A DNA stretch of 63,361 bases from positions 1 to 63,361 of the forward strand of contig CAIYDY010000309.1 of NCBI GenBank assembly GCA_903925015.1, written 5' to 3'. How positions within the stretch are numbered: position 1 is the stretch's first letter; the number at the start of each line of letters is the position of its first letter. Source of the DNA: an uncultured Acidobacteriia bacterium (GTDB lineage Bacteria; Acidobacteriota; Terriglobia; Bryobacterales; Bryobacteraceae). Below the pieces are notes generated by a model. The model was not told the origin of the DNA. It worked only from the letters and a program-made list of their open reading frames with translations, and searched no databases. This document shows positions 1 through 6,587 of the stretch, in pieces. A program made the position numbers and the translations under genes.

Positions 1-50
1 ACGGCGGCCAGCTTGAACTCTTTCGTAAACAGCCTTCGAGACGCTCCCAT
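1..50 (-). CDS. IS3-family transposase OrfA, N-terminal fragment at the window edge
   Basis: Only the first 16 complete codons are in the window. They read MGASRRLFTKEFKLAA, which matches the classic beginning of IS3/IS911 OrfA proteins (basic residues, then F-T-x-E-F-K-x-x-A). This leads into the helix-turn-helix that binds the element's ends. The ATG at 50-48 is preceded by an in-frame stop at 56-54 and by a GGAG ribosome-binding site about 9 bases upstream, so the start is well supported. In known IS3 elements OrfA is fused to the DDE-containing OrfB by a programmed -1 frameshift; that part lies outside this window. Confidence 0.7.
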   Translation of the reverse strand, partial: MGASRRLFTKEFKLAA

Positions 51-116
51 AACTCAATTCTCCATTCTCTGAAAAATGAGCCTTAACCGGTTGTCTCAGT
101 TTTGGGGACCACTCCA
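1..116 (-). mobile_element. Left end of an IS3-family insertion sequence (runs off the window)
   Basis: Read on the minus strand, a sequence starting 5'-TGGAGTGGTCCCC at 116 and continuing through an ACTGAGACA/GGTTAAGG block looks like an IS3-type terminal inverted repeat, with the characteristic 5'-TG tip. It lies 66 bp upstream of a transposase OrfA start codon, a normal spacing for this family. The element continues past position 1, so its length, second open reading frame and right end cannot be seen. The terminus was placed by pattern recognition, not by comparison with the other end, so it may be off by several bases. Confidence 0.6.
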
Positions 117-477
117 GTTTGCCTTCGGTATTCCGAATGCGGTAGAGACGTTCGACTGCATCCGGGCCGACCTGCACCGATTTCAGGGAGTCCAGTCGTG
201 CGGCGACAAACTCGATACCATTGACCAACTCGCCATACGCCGCGTGCGGCTGGCCGGCCAAATACTCGTGGACTGCATTCCTAATCCATTCGGATAGATG
301 CAGGATGTCTTGGTACGCATGCTTGATGCGAGAACTCAGACCGCAATTATTATCGAGACGGCAAATCTCTGCAAGGTAAGCCTCAAAAAGATTCTTGAGG
401 TAGCGTTCAAAATCGTCGTCGTCCCGATCACGCGGCAGCTTCATGGCCGGGCTTTCGAAGAGCTCTCGGATCGTCAT
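117..477 (-). pseudogene. RES-domain-like protein, truncated by the IS3 insertion
   Basis: An open frame on the minus strand starts at the ATG at 477 (GGGA about 6 bases upstream; an in-frame ATG at 537 is an alternative) and is intact for about 120 codons until it reaches the insertion-sequence tip at 116. It has an acidic patch near residues 17-22, then helical segments ending in EYLAGQPHAAYGEL, then LYRIPNTEGK. A helical region with 'yl-G-p-x-x-A-y' followed by 'L-Y-R' is how many RES-domain proteins (NAD+-phosphorylase toxins) begin, so I suggest that family with limited confidence. The catalytic part would lie beyond the element. Reading continues through the insertion sequence without a stop to position 1, but that stretch is element sequence, not gene. 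Codon use looks less GC-rich than the housekeeping genes, consistent with accessory DNA. Confidence 0.45.
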
Positions 478-604
478 GCTTGTCCCAGTAGTATTGCAGA
501 CAAACGTCCCAAGATCAACCAATCCACGGTGCGGCATCGCCCTGCGAGGGCGAGGTCTTCAAACCGGGCACACTGGCCCAGCACGATCATCGTTGGGATC
601 GGGA

Positions 605-622
605 AGTGTTAAGCTAGACACT
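605..622. promoter_or_regulatory. Palindrome upstream of higB, probable HigA operator
   Basis: The 18 bases AGTGTTAAGCTAGACACT form an imperfect palindrome: outer arms AGTGT/ACACT, inner AGCT. It ends 11 bases before the GTG start of higB. HigA-type antitoxins, alone or with toxin, generally repress their own operon by binding such palindromes at the promoter. The binding role is inferred from position and symmetry only. Confidence 0.45.
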
Positions 623-633
623 ACAACGACAAA

Positions 634-924
634 GTGAACATTCGGACATTCCGGCACAAAGGACTGCGGCAGTTCTACGAGGATGGCGTCACGCGAGGCA
701 TTCCAGCCGCAAGCGTCGACAAGATTCGCAAGATGCTCGCTTGCCTGGATGGAATCGAGAGCCCGGACGAATTGAAATCCCTCTCGTCGTGGAAGGCACA
801 CACCCTTGCCGGCGACCGGCGGGGCTCTTGGAGTTTGAGTGTGACGGCCAACCAGCGCCTGACATTCCTCGTCAACACGGTTGAACGCGAAATACTGGAT
901 GTGAATTTAAAAGATTACCACTAG
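634..924 (+). CDS. higB: HigB-type toxin (RelE/ParE superfamily mRNA interferase)
   Basis: A 96-residue protein of the HigB/GraT family. It has the family opening (IRTFRHKGLRQFYEDG), the central 'S-W-K-A-H-T-L-A-G-D-R-R-G-S-W-S-L-S-V' strand block and the ending 'I-L-D-V-N-L-K-D-Y-H'; the basic and aromatic residues there shape the RelE-fold active site. Family members cleave ribosome-bound mRNA when not held by HigA. The start is GTG at 634. The gene precedes its antitoxin by 20 bp, the inverted toxin-first order typical of higBA. A palindrome just upstream is the likely autoregulatory site. Length is normal and the gene appears intact. Confidence 0.88.
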   Translation: MNIRTFRHKGLRQFYEDGVTRGIPAASVDKIRKMLACLDGIESPDELKSLSSWKAHTLAGDRRGSWSLSVTANQRLTFLVNTVEREILDVNLKDYH

Positions 925-944
925 CAGAGGAGGACCAATAGCTA

Positions 945-1241
945 ATGCCTATGAAAAATCCACCCCATCCCGGCGACTTCGTCAGGACGGAGATCATCGA
1001 GCCGACCGGCTTGTCCGTAACAAGGGCAGCCGTAGCGCTCAAAGTATCCAGAACCGCGCTCTCCACGGTTCTGAACGGACGGGCGGACCTTTCCGGCGAA
1101 ATGGCTTTGCGGATAGAGAAGGCATTCGGCGTCAAGATGGACACGCTCATGCGGATGCAGAGCGCGTACGATATAGCCCGCACCCGGTCGCGGGAACATG
1201 ATATCCAGATCGACAGGGTGCCGCTACCAACGAGCGCATAG
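945..1241 (+). CDS. higA: HigA-type antitoxin, XRE-family helix-turn-helix protein
   Basis: A 98-residue HigA-family antitoxin. It starts with the typical 'H-P-G-D-F-V-R-T-E-I-I-E-P' segment, followed by the XRE helix-turn-helix around residues 24-70 (SVTRAAVALKVSRTALSTVL, then 'N-G-R-A-D-L-S-G-E-M-A-L-R-I-E-K-A-F-G'). It should neutralise the adjacent HigB and repress the shared promoter. An AGGAGG ribosome-binding site around 928-933 supports the ATG at 945; the next ATG at 951 would also fit. It forms a two-gene operon with higB. The pair is complete, whereas the neighbouring RES-like gene is disrupted. Confidence 0.9.
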   Translation: MPMKNPPHPGDFVRTEIIEPTGLSVTRAAVALKVSRTALSTVLNGRADLSGEMALRIEKAFGVKMDTLMRMQSAYDIARTRSREHDIQIDRVPLPTSA

Positions 1242-1272
1242 CCGTTCCGAGCGAGTGCATCCCCAACGAAAA

Positions 1273-1302
1273 GTCGGGCCCTGCGAAACGCACGGGCCCG
1301 AC
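1273..1302 (-). terminator. Rho-independent terminator behind the STAS gene
   Basis: A perfect 9-bp stem, GTCGGGCCC (1273-1281) pairing with GGGCCCGAC (1294-1302), separated by a 12-base loop. On the minus strand it is followed by TTTTCGTT, so it suits termination of the anti-sigma/anti-anti-sigma operon ending at 1330. Confidence 0.7.
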
Positions 1303-1329
1303 AAGGCATTTCCGATAGGTAGTCCCGGA

Positions 1330-1671
1330 CTAGAAGCTCGCCAAGGCGTGCTTTTCTTCTTCGTGCACGTCGAACACCGTATACAGCTTGGTGATCTGCA
1401 GCAGATCCTTCACGCGCTTGGTAAGACCCAGCAGCTTCATCGCGCCACCGGCGTTTGCCACGTTCGTGAAACCCGAAACGAGTTCCCCGATACCGGAGCT
1501 GTCAATGTAGTTGACTTCGCTCAGATTGAGCAGAACCTTGATCTGACCCTTTGAAACCAGGTCCTTGATCAAGTCGCGCAGGGCGCTCGATCCCTCGCCG
1601 AGTGTGATCCGGCCCTCGACATCCACCACGGTAACGCCACCCACTTCGCGGGTGTTCAGTTTAACGCTCAA
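1330..1671 (-). CDS. Anti-sigma factor antagonist (STAS domain, SpoIIAA/RsbV type)
   Basis: A 113-residue single STAS-domain protein. The strand 'V-V-D-V-E-G-R-I-T-L-G-E-G' is followed by the phosphorylation loop NYIDSSGIGEL around residue 60, with the serine that the partner kinase phosphorylates. Unphosphorylated, such proteins bind the anti-sigma kinase and release its target. I chose the TTG start at 1671 because an AGGAGG sits 6 bases upstream; an in-frame start at 1734 would add an unconserved N-terminus. It lies 93 bp downstream of the kinase gene on the same strand and is followed by a terminator. No sigma factor is encoded beside it, so the regulated target is unknown. Confidence 0.88.
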   Translation of the reverse strand: MSVKLNTREVGGVTVVDVEGRITLGEGSSALRDLIKDLVSKGQIKVLLNLSEVNYIDSSGIGELVSGFTNVANAGGAMKLLGLTKRVKDLLQITKLYTVFDVHEEEKHALASF

Positions 1672-1764
1672 TTGTTGCCTCCTGATCAGAAATTTTTGAT
1701 TCAACCGTCGCGACAAAGCGGCGGGGTCCTGCACAAACAGATCCTACAAACGATAGCGACGCAA

Positions 1765-2196
1765 TCACTGCGGCGGCGCCAAAACTTTTACCAGGACGAC
1801 CTCGGTCCCCATCGGTTGGGCCTTCCGAACCTTGACTTCGTCCATGAACGCCCCCATAAGGAACAATCCGCGGCCCGAGTGGCGCAGAAGATTGCCCTCC
1901 TGCAGGGGATCTGGAACTTCCTGGACCTCGAATCCCTCACCCTGGTCCGTAATCCGAATTGTAAACCGGTCGTCCTGTTTGAAGACTCCAACGTGGACGA
2001 ACTTGTTCCGGTTGTACCGGTTGCCGTGCACCACGGCGTTCACCATGCACTCGCGGACCGCCATTCCGATTCGATGTTCATCGTCCTCGTCCAGTCCCGC
2101 CGACTGCGCCGCCTTCAAAATCTCGGCCTCGGCCGCATCCACGCTGTCCAGCGTCGACGGATAGTCGTGGTCGAGCAATATCTGTGCGTTGTCCAC
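1765..2196 (-). CDS. Anti-sigma regulatory serine kinase (RsbW/SpoIIAB type, HATPase_c_2)
   Basis: A 143-residue GHKL ATPase. The N box is 'R-E-C-M-V-N-A-V-V-H-G-N' near residues 48-59, the G1 box 'D-Q-G-E-G-F' near 84-89 and the G2 box 'S-G-R-G-L-F-L-M' near 106-113. Proteins of this family bind a sigma factor or other target and phosphorylate the STAS antagonist encoded just downstream. The start is GTG at 2196; the Shine-Dalgarno is weak. The pair forms a partner-switching module. A PP2C-type phosphatase that could act on it is encoded at the other end of the window (60366-61613), but no physical linkage is shown. Confidence 0.87.
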   Translation of the reverse strand: MDNAQILLDHDYPSTLDSVDAAEAEILKAAQSAGLDEDDEHRIGMAVRECMVNAVVHGNRYNRNKFVHVGVFKQDDRFTIRITDQGEGFEVQEVPDPLQEGNLLRHSGRGLFLMGAFMDEVKVRKAQPMGTEVVLVKVLAPPQ

Positions 2197-2337
2197 TTTT
2201 TTCTTTGTACCCTTCCCACGCAGGGGAACCCCGTCTCGGGGAAAGGCCTACCGCGATTTGACACGGGAGGCGAAGAGCCACCATAAACCGATAGCACCCC
2301 GAATGTCAAGCGCGAACACGCCGGGCAACACGGTACG

Positions 2338-2637
2338 ATGGAGTCGATGACCCCATCCCAGCCCCGAATCATCCTGCAGAACTCCGACGAGTACCGCGAA
2401 TCATACGCCAACAGCGTGCAGTTGCGTGCCAGTCTTTGGGACTTCTTCCTACTCTTCGGACGGGTAGACCCGTCTTCGGGCGAGAATGTAAATATCCGCA
2501 ATTTCCAGGGCATCTACCTGAGCCCGCAGCAGGCCAAGGCCCTGTTGGGCGTCCTCCAGCAACACGTGGGGCAATATGAGGCGTCGTTGGGCGAGATTCA
2601 CCTGGAGGCCCGCTCGGGCTCCGGCTTTATCCAGTAA
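2338..2637 (+). CDS. DUF3467 domain-containing protein
   Basis: A 99-residue protein with the DUF3467 pattern: an N-terminal 'Y-x-E-S-Y-A-N-S-V-Q-L-R-A-S-L-W-D-F-F-L-L-F-G' segment and the later 'Y-L-S-P-Q-Q-A-K-A-L-L-G-V-L-Q-Q-H-V'. The family is widespread in bacteria but has no established function. The ATG at 2338 is used here; a second ATG at 2347 is possible. It is transcribed divergently from the anti-sigma operon and ends 9 bp before the GT39-like gene, so the two are probably co-transcribed. Confidence 0.75.
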   Translation: MESMTPSQPRIILQNSDEYRESYANSVQLRASLWDFFLLFGRVDPSSGENVNIRNFQGIYLSPQQAKALLGVLQQHVGQYEASLGEIHLEARSGSGFIQ

Positions 2638-2646
2638 ATACGCCCT

Positions 2647-4296
2647 ATGCAACCGGCCCGGCTCCGTGTCCGCTACCAGTCCTATGTGGTCGCCTACCTG
2701 GCCATCCTCAGTTTTACCCTGCTTTCGCACGGGCCGCTTCTGCACATTCCATTCCATTGGGATGAGATGGGACAGTTCATCCCTGCCTCGCTCGATCTCT
2801 ACCGCGACGGCAGCTGGATTCCGCACTCCACGCTGCCGAACGTCCATCCGCCAGGCGTGATGGCCTATTTGGACGTAGTCTGGAAGTTGGTGGGCTTTTC
2901 GGTGACGGCCACCCGGATTGCCATGCTGCTGGTAGGCACTTTCGGAATTTTGGTCACGTTCCTGCTGGCCATCGAGCTTTCACGCGGTTGCCCCGGCACA
3001 CCGGCATTCGCAGCCGCTGCATTCACGCTGCTATCCCCCTTGTTCTTCGCCCAGTCGATGCTCGCCCAGCTCGACATGCCCGCGATGTGCCTCTCCACGT
3101 TGGCATTGCTCCTATTCCTCCAGAACAGGCTGCGGGATTCCGCCTTGGTTTGCGTCGGACTGGTGCTGGTCAAGGAGACCGGAATCATCGTGCCTGGAGT
3201 TTTTGGAATCTGGCTCGTGGCCGAACGCCGCTACCGCGCGGCCGCATGGTTTCTGTTACCCTTGGTGCCGTTGGCCGGCTGGTTGTCGATTCTTCGGGCA
3301 TCAACCGGCCACTGGCTTGGCAACCAAGCCTTCGCAGACTACAATGCCGTTTATCTTCTCCATCCGGTGCGGCTGTTCGTAGCCCTCTTCCGTCGCCTCT
3401 ACTACGTCCTTGTCTCCGACGGACATTTTGTCGGATGGATCGCGGTCGGCTGGGCTTCCCGCCGCATGCCCCAACTGAGGCACCGGGCTTGGAGGGTCTC
3501 AGGCGCGTTCGCCGCGGCGCACGTGGTCGCATTCAGTTTCATCGGCGGAGCGATCCTCGAGCGGTACCTTCTCCCCGTGCTGCCGGTGCTGTACTCTTTG
3601 TTCGCGGTCGCACTGACCGCAGTACCGGTCCAGTGGAGGCGACGCGCCACGGCCCTGCTGCTATTCGGCCTCGTGGGGTCTAACTGGATCAACCCGCCGT
3701 ATCCGTTTCCATTCGAAAACAACCTGCTGTTTGCCACGTTTGCCGAGCTGGGGGCCAAAACTGCGGGTTCCATCGAGTTGCGCCAAGGCTCCATAGCCAC
3801 AACATTCCCCATGTCCGCAGCCTTGAGGCACCCTGAATACGGCTATGTATCTCGGGAGCGGGAAGTGGTGGAGCTCGCCGGTTTCCGCGAAAAGGATATA
3901 GCCGGGCTCCAGGCAGACCGGCCCGATATGGTCGTTGTCTACGACACAACCTGGGATCCGCTCGGCATCCTCGATTCCGGTCCCGCCCGCTGGCTGCAGT
4001 CGACCTACTTCGGCTACGAGCCGCAACTGACTGACCGCGCCATTGCGGAAAGGCTATCCATGCGTGTGGTCCACCAATGGCGGCAACGGGGCCTCACCAT
4101 GTCCCTCCTCGCGCGCGGCCCATTCCCCAGCTTCCGACTGAAACCACTCCCTCCGCCGAAACCTCCTGCTGCATTACCGATACCCCGTGCCTATTTTTTC
4201 AGGAAAATGGATTTCGGAATCATGCCATGCACTCCCTTTTTCCCGTCCACCAATTGCGTGATGGCGAAATCGGCGGCAACGCTTGACAACATGTAG
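2647..4296 (+). CDS. GT39-family membrane glycosyltransferase (ArnT/PMT-like)
   Basis: A 549-residue polytopic inner-membrane protein of the GT-C fold. The N-terminal transmembrane helix is followed by an acidic loop with 'F-H-W-D-E-M-G-Q-F' (residues about 37-45), typical of the catalytic Asp/Glu loop in GT39 enzymes that use polyprenyl-phosphate sugars. About ten further hydrophobic segments run to residue 360, then a soluble C-terminal part. Donor and acceptor cannot be told from sequence. The last 35 codons are the complement of the 3' end of the convergent amidase gene (106-bp overlap), so the C-terminus may have been extended by loss of an earlier stop. Confident as a glycosyltransferase; family assignment good but not proven. 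Confidence 0.75.
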   Translation: MQPARLRVRYQSYVVAYLAILSFTLLSHGPLLHIPFHWDEMGQFIPASLDLYRDGSWIPHSTLPNVHPPGVMAYLDVVWKLVGFSVTATRIAMLLVGTFGILVTFLLAIELSRGCPGTPAFAAAAFTLLSPLFFAQSMLAQLDMPAMCLSTLALLLFLQNRLRDSALVCVGLVLVKETGIIVPGVFGIWLVAERRYRAAAWFLLPLVPLAGWLSILRASTGHWLGNQAFADYNAVYLLHPVRLFVALFRRLYYVLVSDGHFVGWIAVGWASRRMPQLRHRAWRVSGAFAAAHVVAFSFIGGAILERYLLPVLPVLYSLFAVALTAVPVQWRRRATALLLFGLVGSNWINPPYPFPFENNLLFATFAELGAKTAGSIELRQGSIATTFPMSAALRHPEYGYVSREREVVELAGFREKDIAGLQADRPDMVVVYDTTWDPLGILDSGPARWLQSTYFGYEPQLTDRAIAERLSMRVVHQWRQRGLTMSLLARGPFPSFRLKPLPPPKPPAALPIPRAYFFRKMDFGIMPCTPFFPSTNCVMAKSAATLDNM

Positions 4297-5219
4297 GCCT
4301 CGTCGCGGCTCAAGCCTTTTTCGGCCACAAGGAAATCGATCATCTCGCGGACGGCCTGCTTGGTCGCATCCACCAGCTCCTCGTTCATGCCCATCGAAAT
4401 GAAGTGGGTGGGAGTTTCCGCCCTCGGCCACTGGATGTGCAGGTCCTTGCGGACGACGAAGCGAAAAGTGCCGTTCAACGCAGTCTCCATGGCGGTGATA
4501 TCCACCTCGCCATCACCCTGCCCGGCATGGCCGTCGCCGACTTGGAACAAGGCGCCTTTGACGTGGACCGGGATGTAGAGGGTCGTACCCTCAACCAGTT
4601 GCCGGTTGTCCAGATTGCCCGCATGCATCCATGGCGGAGCGCTGTTGAAGCGGCCAGCCCAAGCGGGAGGCGCAATGCCCATACTGCCGAAGAATGGGTG
4701 CAGGGGGAGTTCGATGCCCGGGGCAAAGAGGCCGACCTTGCGTGCCAAATCCAACCGAATCAATTTGGAGGCGGAATTGGGGAAGTCTTCGGGCAGAAAT
4801 CCCGCCGTGGGACGGAAGCTGTTGTACGCCCACGGCACGGGAAGCTCGATCTTCTCGATGTGCACTTCCAGCGTGTCCCCAGGCTCGGCGCCGTCTATGA
4901 AGATCGGGCCGGTCAGGATATGGCCGCCGGGCCCGCGCTCACCGGGCTTGACACCAGCCTCGATCGCCATCAGAGCGGCAGGAATTTCGGAATCCTTCAG
5001 TCCCAGCTGACGGAGCTGATTGGAACTGCCTGACACGGTTTCGATGACGACCGTGTCGCCGGATTTTACACTCAGGACGGGCCGCGCATTGGCGCTGTAG
5101 TTCCCAATTACGACGGTTTCGGGTGTGGGACGCACGAACCAGCTGGCGGCGTGGACCGGCAAGGCGCAGCAGGCGAATCCAAGGAGGGAGAGGAACGCAG
5201 TTCCGGGAAACCTTTTCAT
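4191..5219 (-). CDS. Exported acetamidase/formamidase-family protein
   Basis: A 342-residue protein of the FmdA/AmdA family. A signal peptide (hydrophobic core 'F-L-S-L-L-G-F-A-C-C-A-L' and cleavage after VHA, about residue 24) is unusual beside the classic cytoplasmic enzymes and suggests a periplasmic or surface role. Family features include 'P-G-E-R-G-P-G-G-H-I-L-T-G-P-I-F-I', 'G-A-E-P-G-D-T-L-E-V-H-I' and the metal-site region 'V-G-D-G-H-A-G-Q-G-D-G-E' near residue 235. Substrate amide unknown. The 3' end overlaps the convergent GT39-like gene by 106 bp; upstream lies a divergent lipoprotein gene. Confidence 0.85.
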   Translation of the reverse strand: MKRFPGTAFLSLLGFACCALPVHAASWFVRPTPETVVIGNYSANARPVLSVKSGDTVVIETVSGSSNQLRQLGLKDSEIPAALMAIEAGVKPGERGPGGHILTGPIFIDGAEPGDTLEVHIEKIELPVPWAYNSFRPTAGFLPEDFPNSASKLIRLDLARKVGLFAPGIELPLHPFFGSMGIAPPAWAGRFNSAPPWMHAGNLDNRQLVEGTTLYIPVHVKGALFQVGDGHAGQGDGEVDITAMETALNGTFRFVVRKDLHIQWPRAETPTHFISMGMNEELVDATKQAVREMIDFLVAEKGLSRDEAYMLSSVAADFAITQLVDGKKGVHGMIPKSIFLKK

Positions 5220-5330
5220 TCAACAATTTTAGCCCTGGCCGGTGCCCATGACGAGGTGGCTTGGGTTGCAGCCTGCCGGAACAGTCGCAAGTCGGCTACT
5301 CTGGCTTATAGAACGCAATCAACGCAACCG

Positions 5331-6578
5331 ATGCTGAAAAGTCCGAAAATCCTCGCAGCAGCCCTGGTTCTCTGTGGGCTCGAAGCCTGCAACCGCGCGC
5401 CGGAGCGGGATCCGGTCATCGGCGAGGCTTATGCGGGACCAGCGATCCTCAACCTGCACAAGGACATAGACCCCAAGTCGCCGCCGGCCGCCATCGCGCA
5501 CCATGGTGACCGGCTCGAAATCCTGGCCCAGCGCAGAAGATGGTACCGCGTCAGAACGCCGTCCGGAGCCGAGGGATGGACCGACGACCGCGAATTGCTC
5601 GATTCAGCGCAGATGAAGCGACTGGTCGAATTGCGGCAACAGACCGGTGCGCTGCCGTCCCAAGGCGTGGCGACGACATTCGGCACGCTCAACGTGCATA
5701 CGGAGGCCAACCGCTCCGCACCCAGCTTCCTGCAGGTGCGAGAGGGCGAGAAGGTCGATGTGATCCTCCACCGTGTTACCGGACGGGCTCCATTGCCAAA
5801 ACGGCAGATTCTGGCCCCCAGACCCAAGCCCGCGCGGAAATCCAAGGGCAAGGAGAAGAAACCCAACAAACCCAGCCCGGTCGATTTGCCGCCACCACCT
5901 TCCCCGCCCTCGCCTCCCACGGACTGGGTGGCGCTTTCCAAGGAAAGAAGTTTCTCCGGAGATGAGCTGCCATCCACCGTGCCAGCCGCCGCACTCGACG
6001 ACTGGACCTTGATCCGCGCGGCATCCGGCCAAACCGGCTGGGTCCTGACCAGCCGGCTCTACATGGCCATCCCGGACGCGGTTGCCCAATACGCCGAGGG
6101 GCACCGGATTACATCCTATTTCGTGATCGGAAAAACCAGCGATCACGGCGAAAGCCATGAAATTTGGCTCTGGACAACTGCGGAAACACTTGGGGAGGAC
6201 CACGATTTCGACGGTTTCCGCGTCTTTACGTGGAGCACCCGCAGGCACCGCTACGAGACGGCTTTCATCCAGCGCAGGCAGCGGGGCTTTTTCCCCGTGA
6301 CGGCAACCGACAGCGAATTTTCCGTTTGCCTGGAAAAGTCGGACGGCCTGCGAATTCGAAAGCGTTTCACTTTGACTGGAAATTCCGTTCGCGCCTCCGG
6401 TGAAGCACGCTGCGAAGTCCAGCAACAGGACGACGACCAAATACCGGATCTGCCGCGAAACCTGGTGGTCGGAACCGGGCACCCTCCACCTTCGAAGGAT
6501 GGCTTCCTGGCTGGCGTTTGGAAGAGGTTGAAGTCCATGGTGGGATGGAAGGATTCCACCGGCACCCCTGCCCGCTAA
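5331..6578 (+). CDS. SH3-domain lipoprotein
   Basis: A 415-residue lipoprotein. Starting at the ATG at 5331, the N-terminus is a lipoprotein signal with 'V-L-C-G-L-E-A-C-N' (lipidated Cys about residue 20). Residues about 30-85 form a bacterial SH3-like domain ('G-D-R-L-E-I-L-A-Q-R-R-R-W-Y-R-V-R-T-P-S-G-A-E-G-W'). A second SH3-like segment (about 108-150) is split by a proline- and lysine-rich linker (residues about 155-200) before it resumes with 'D-W-T-L-I-R-A-A-S-G-Q-T-G-W-V'. The C-terminal 180 residues look like a globular beta-rich domain I do not recognise. SH3 repeats in exported proteins usually bind cell-wall peptides or proteins. An in-frame start at 5151 would overlap the divergent gene and lacks a lipobox position. 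Confidence 0.8.
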   Translation: MLKSPKILAAALVLCGLEACNRAPERDPVIGEAYAGPAILNLHKDIDPKSPPAAIAHHGDRLEILAQRRRWYRVRTPSGAEGWTDDRELLDSAQMKRLVELRQQTGALPSQGVATTFGTLNVHTEANRSAPSFLQVREGEKVDVILHRVTGRAPLPKRQILAPRPKPARKSKGKEKKPNKPSPVDLPPPPSPPSPPTDWVALSKERSFSGDELPSTVPAAALDDWTLIRAASGQTGWVLTSRLYMAIPDAVAQYAEGHRITSYFVIGKTSDHGESHEIWLWTTAETLGEDHDFDGFRVFTWSTRRHRYETAFIQRRQRGFFPVTATDSEFSVCLEKSDGLRIRKRFTLTGNSVRASGEARCEVQQQDDDQIPDLPRNLVVGTGHPPPSKDGFLAGVWKRLKSMVGWKDSTGTPAR

Positions 6579-6587
6579 ACTGGTAGT

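Noticed and set aside
2988-3683. A 231-codon plus-strand frame inside the GT39-like gene
   Set aside because: Arg/Pro-rich shifted-frame shadow of membrane-protein coding sequence.
4404-5033. A 209-codon plus-strand frame
   Set aside because: It is antisense to the acetamidase/formamidase gene and shows no coherent domain.
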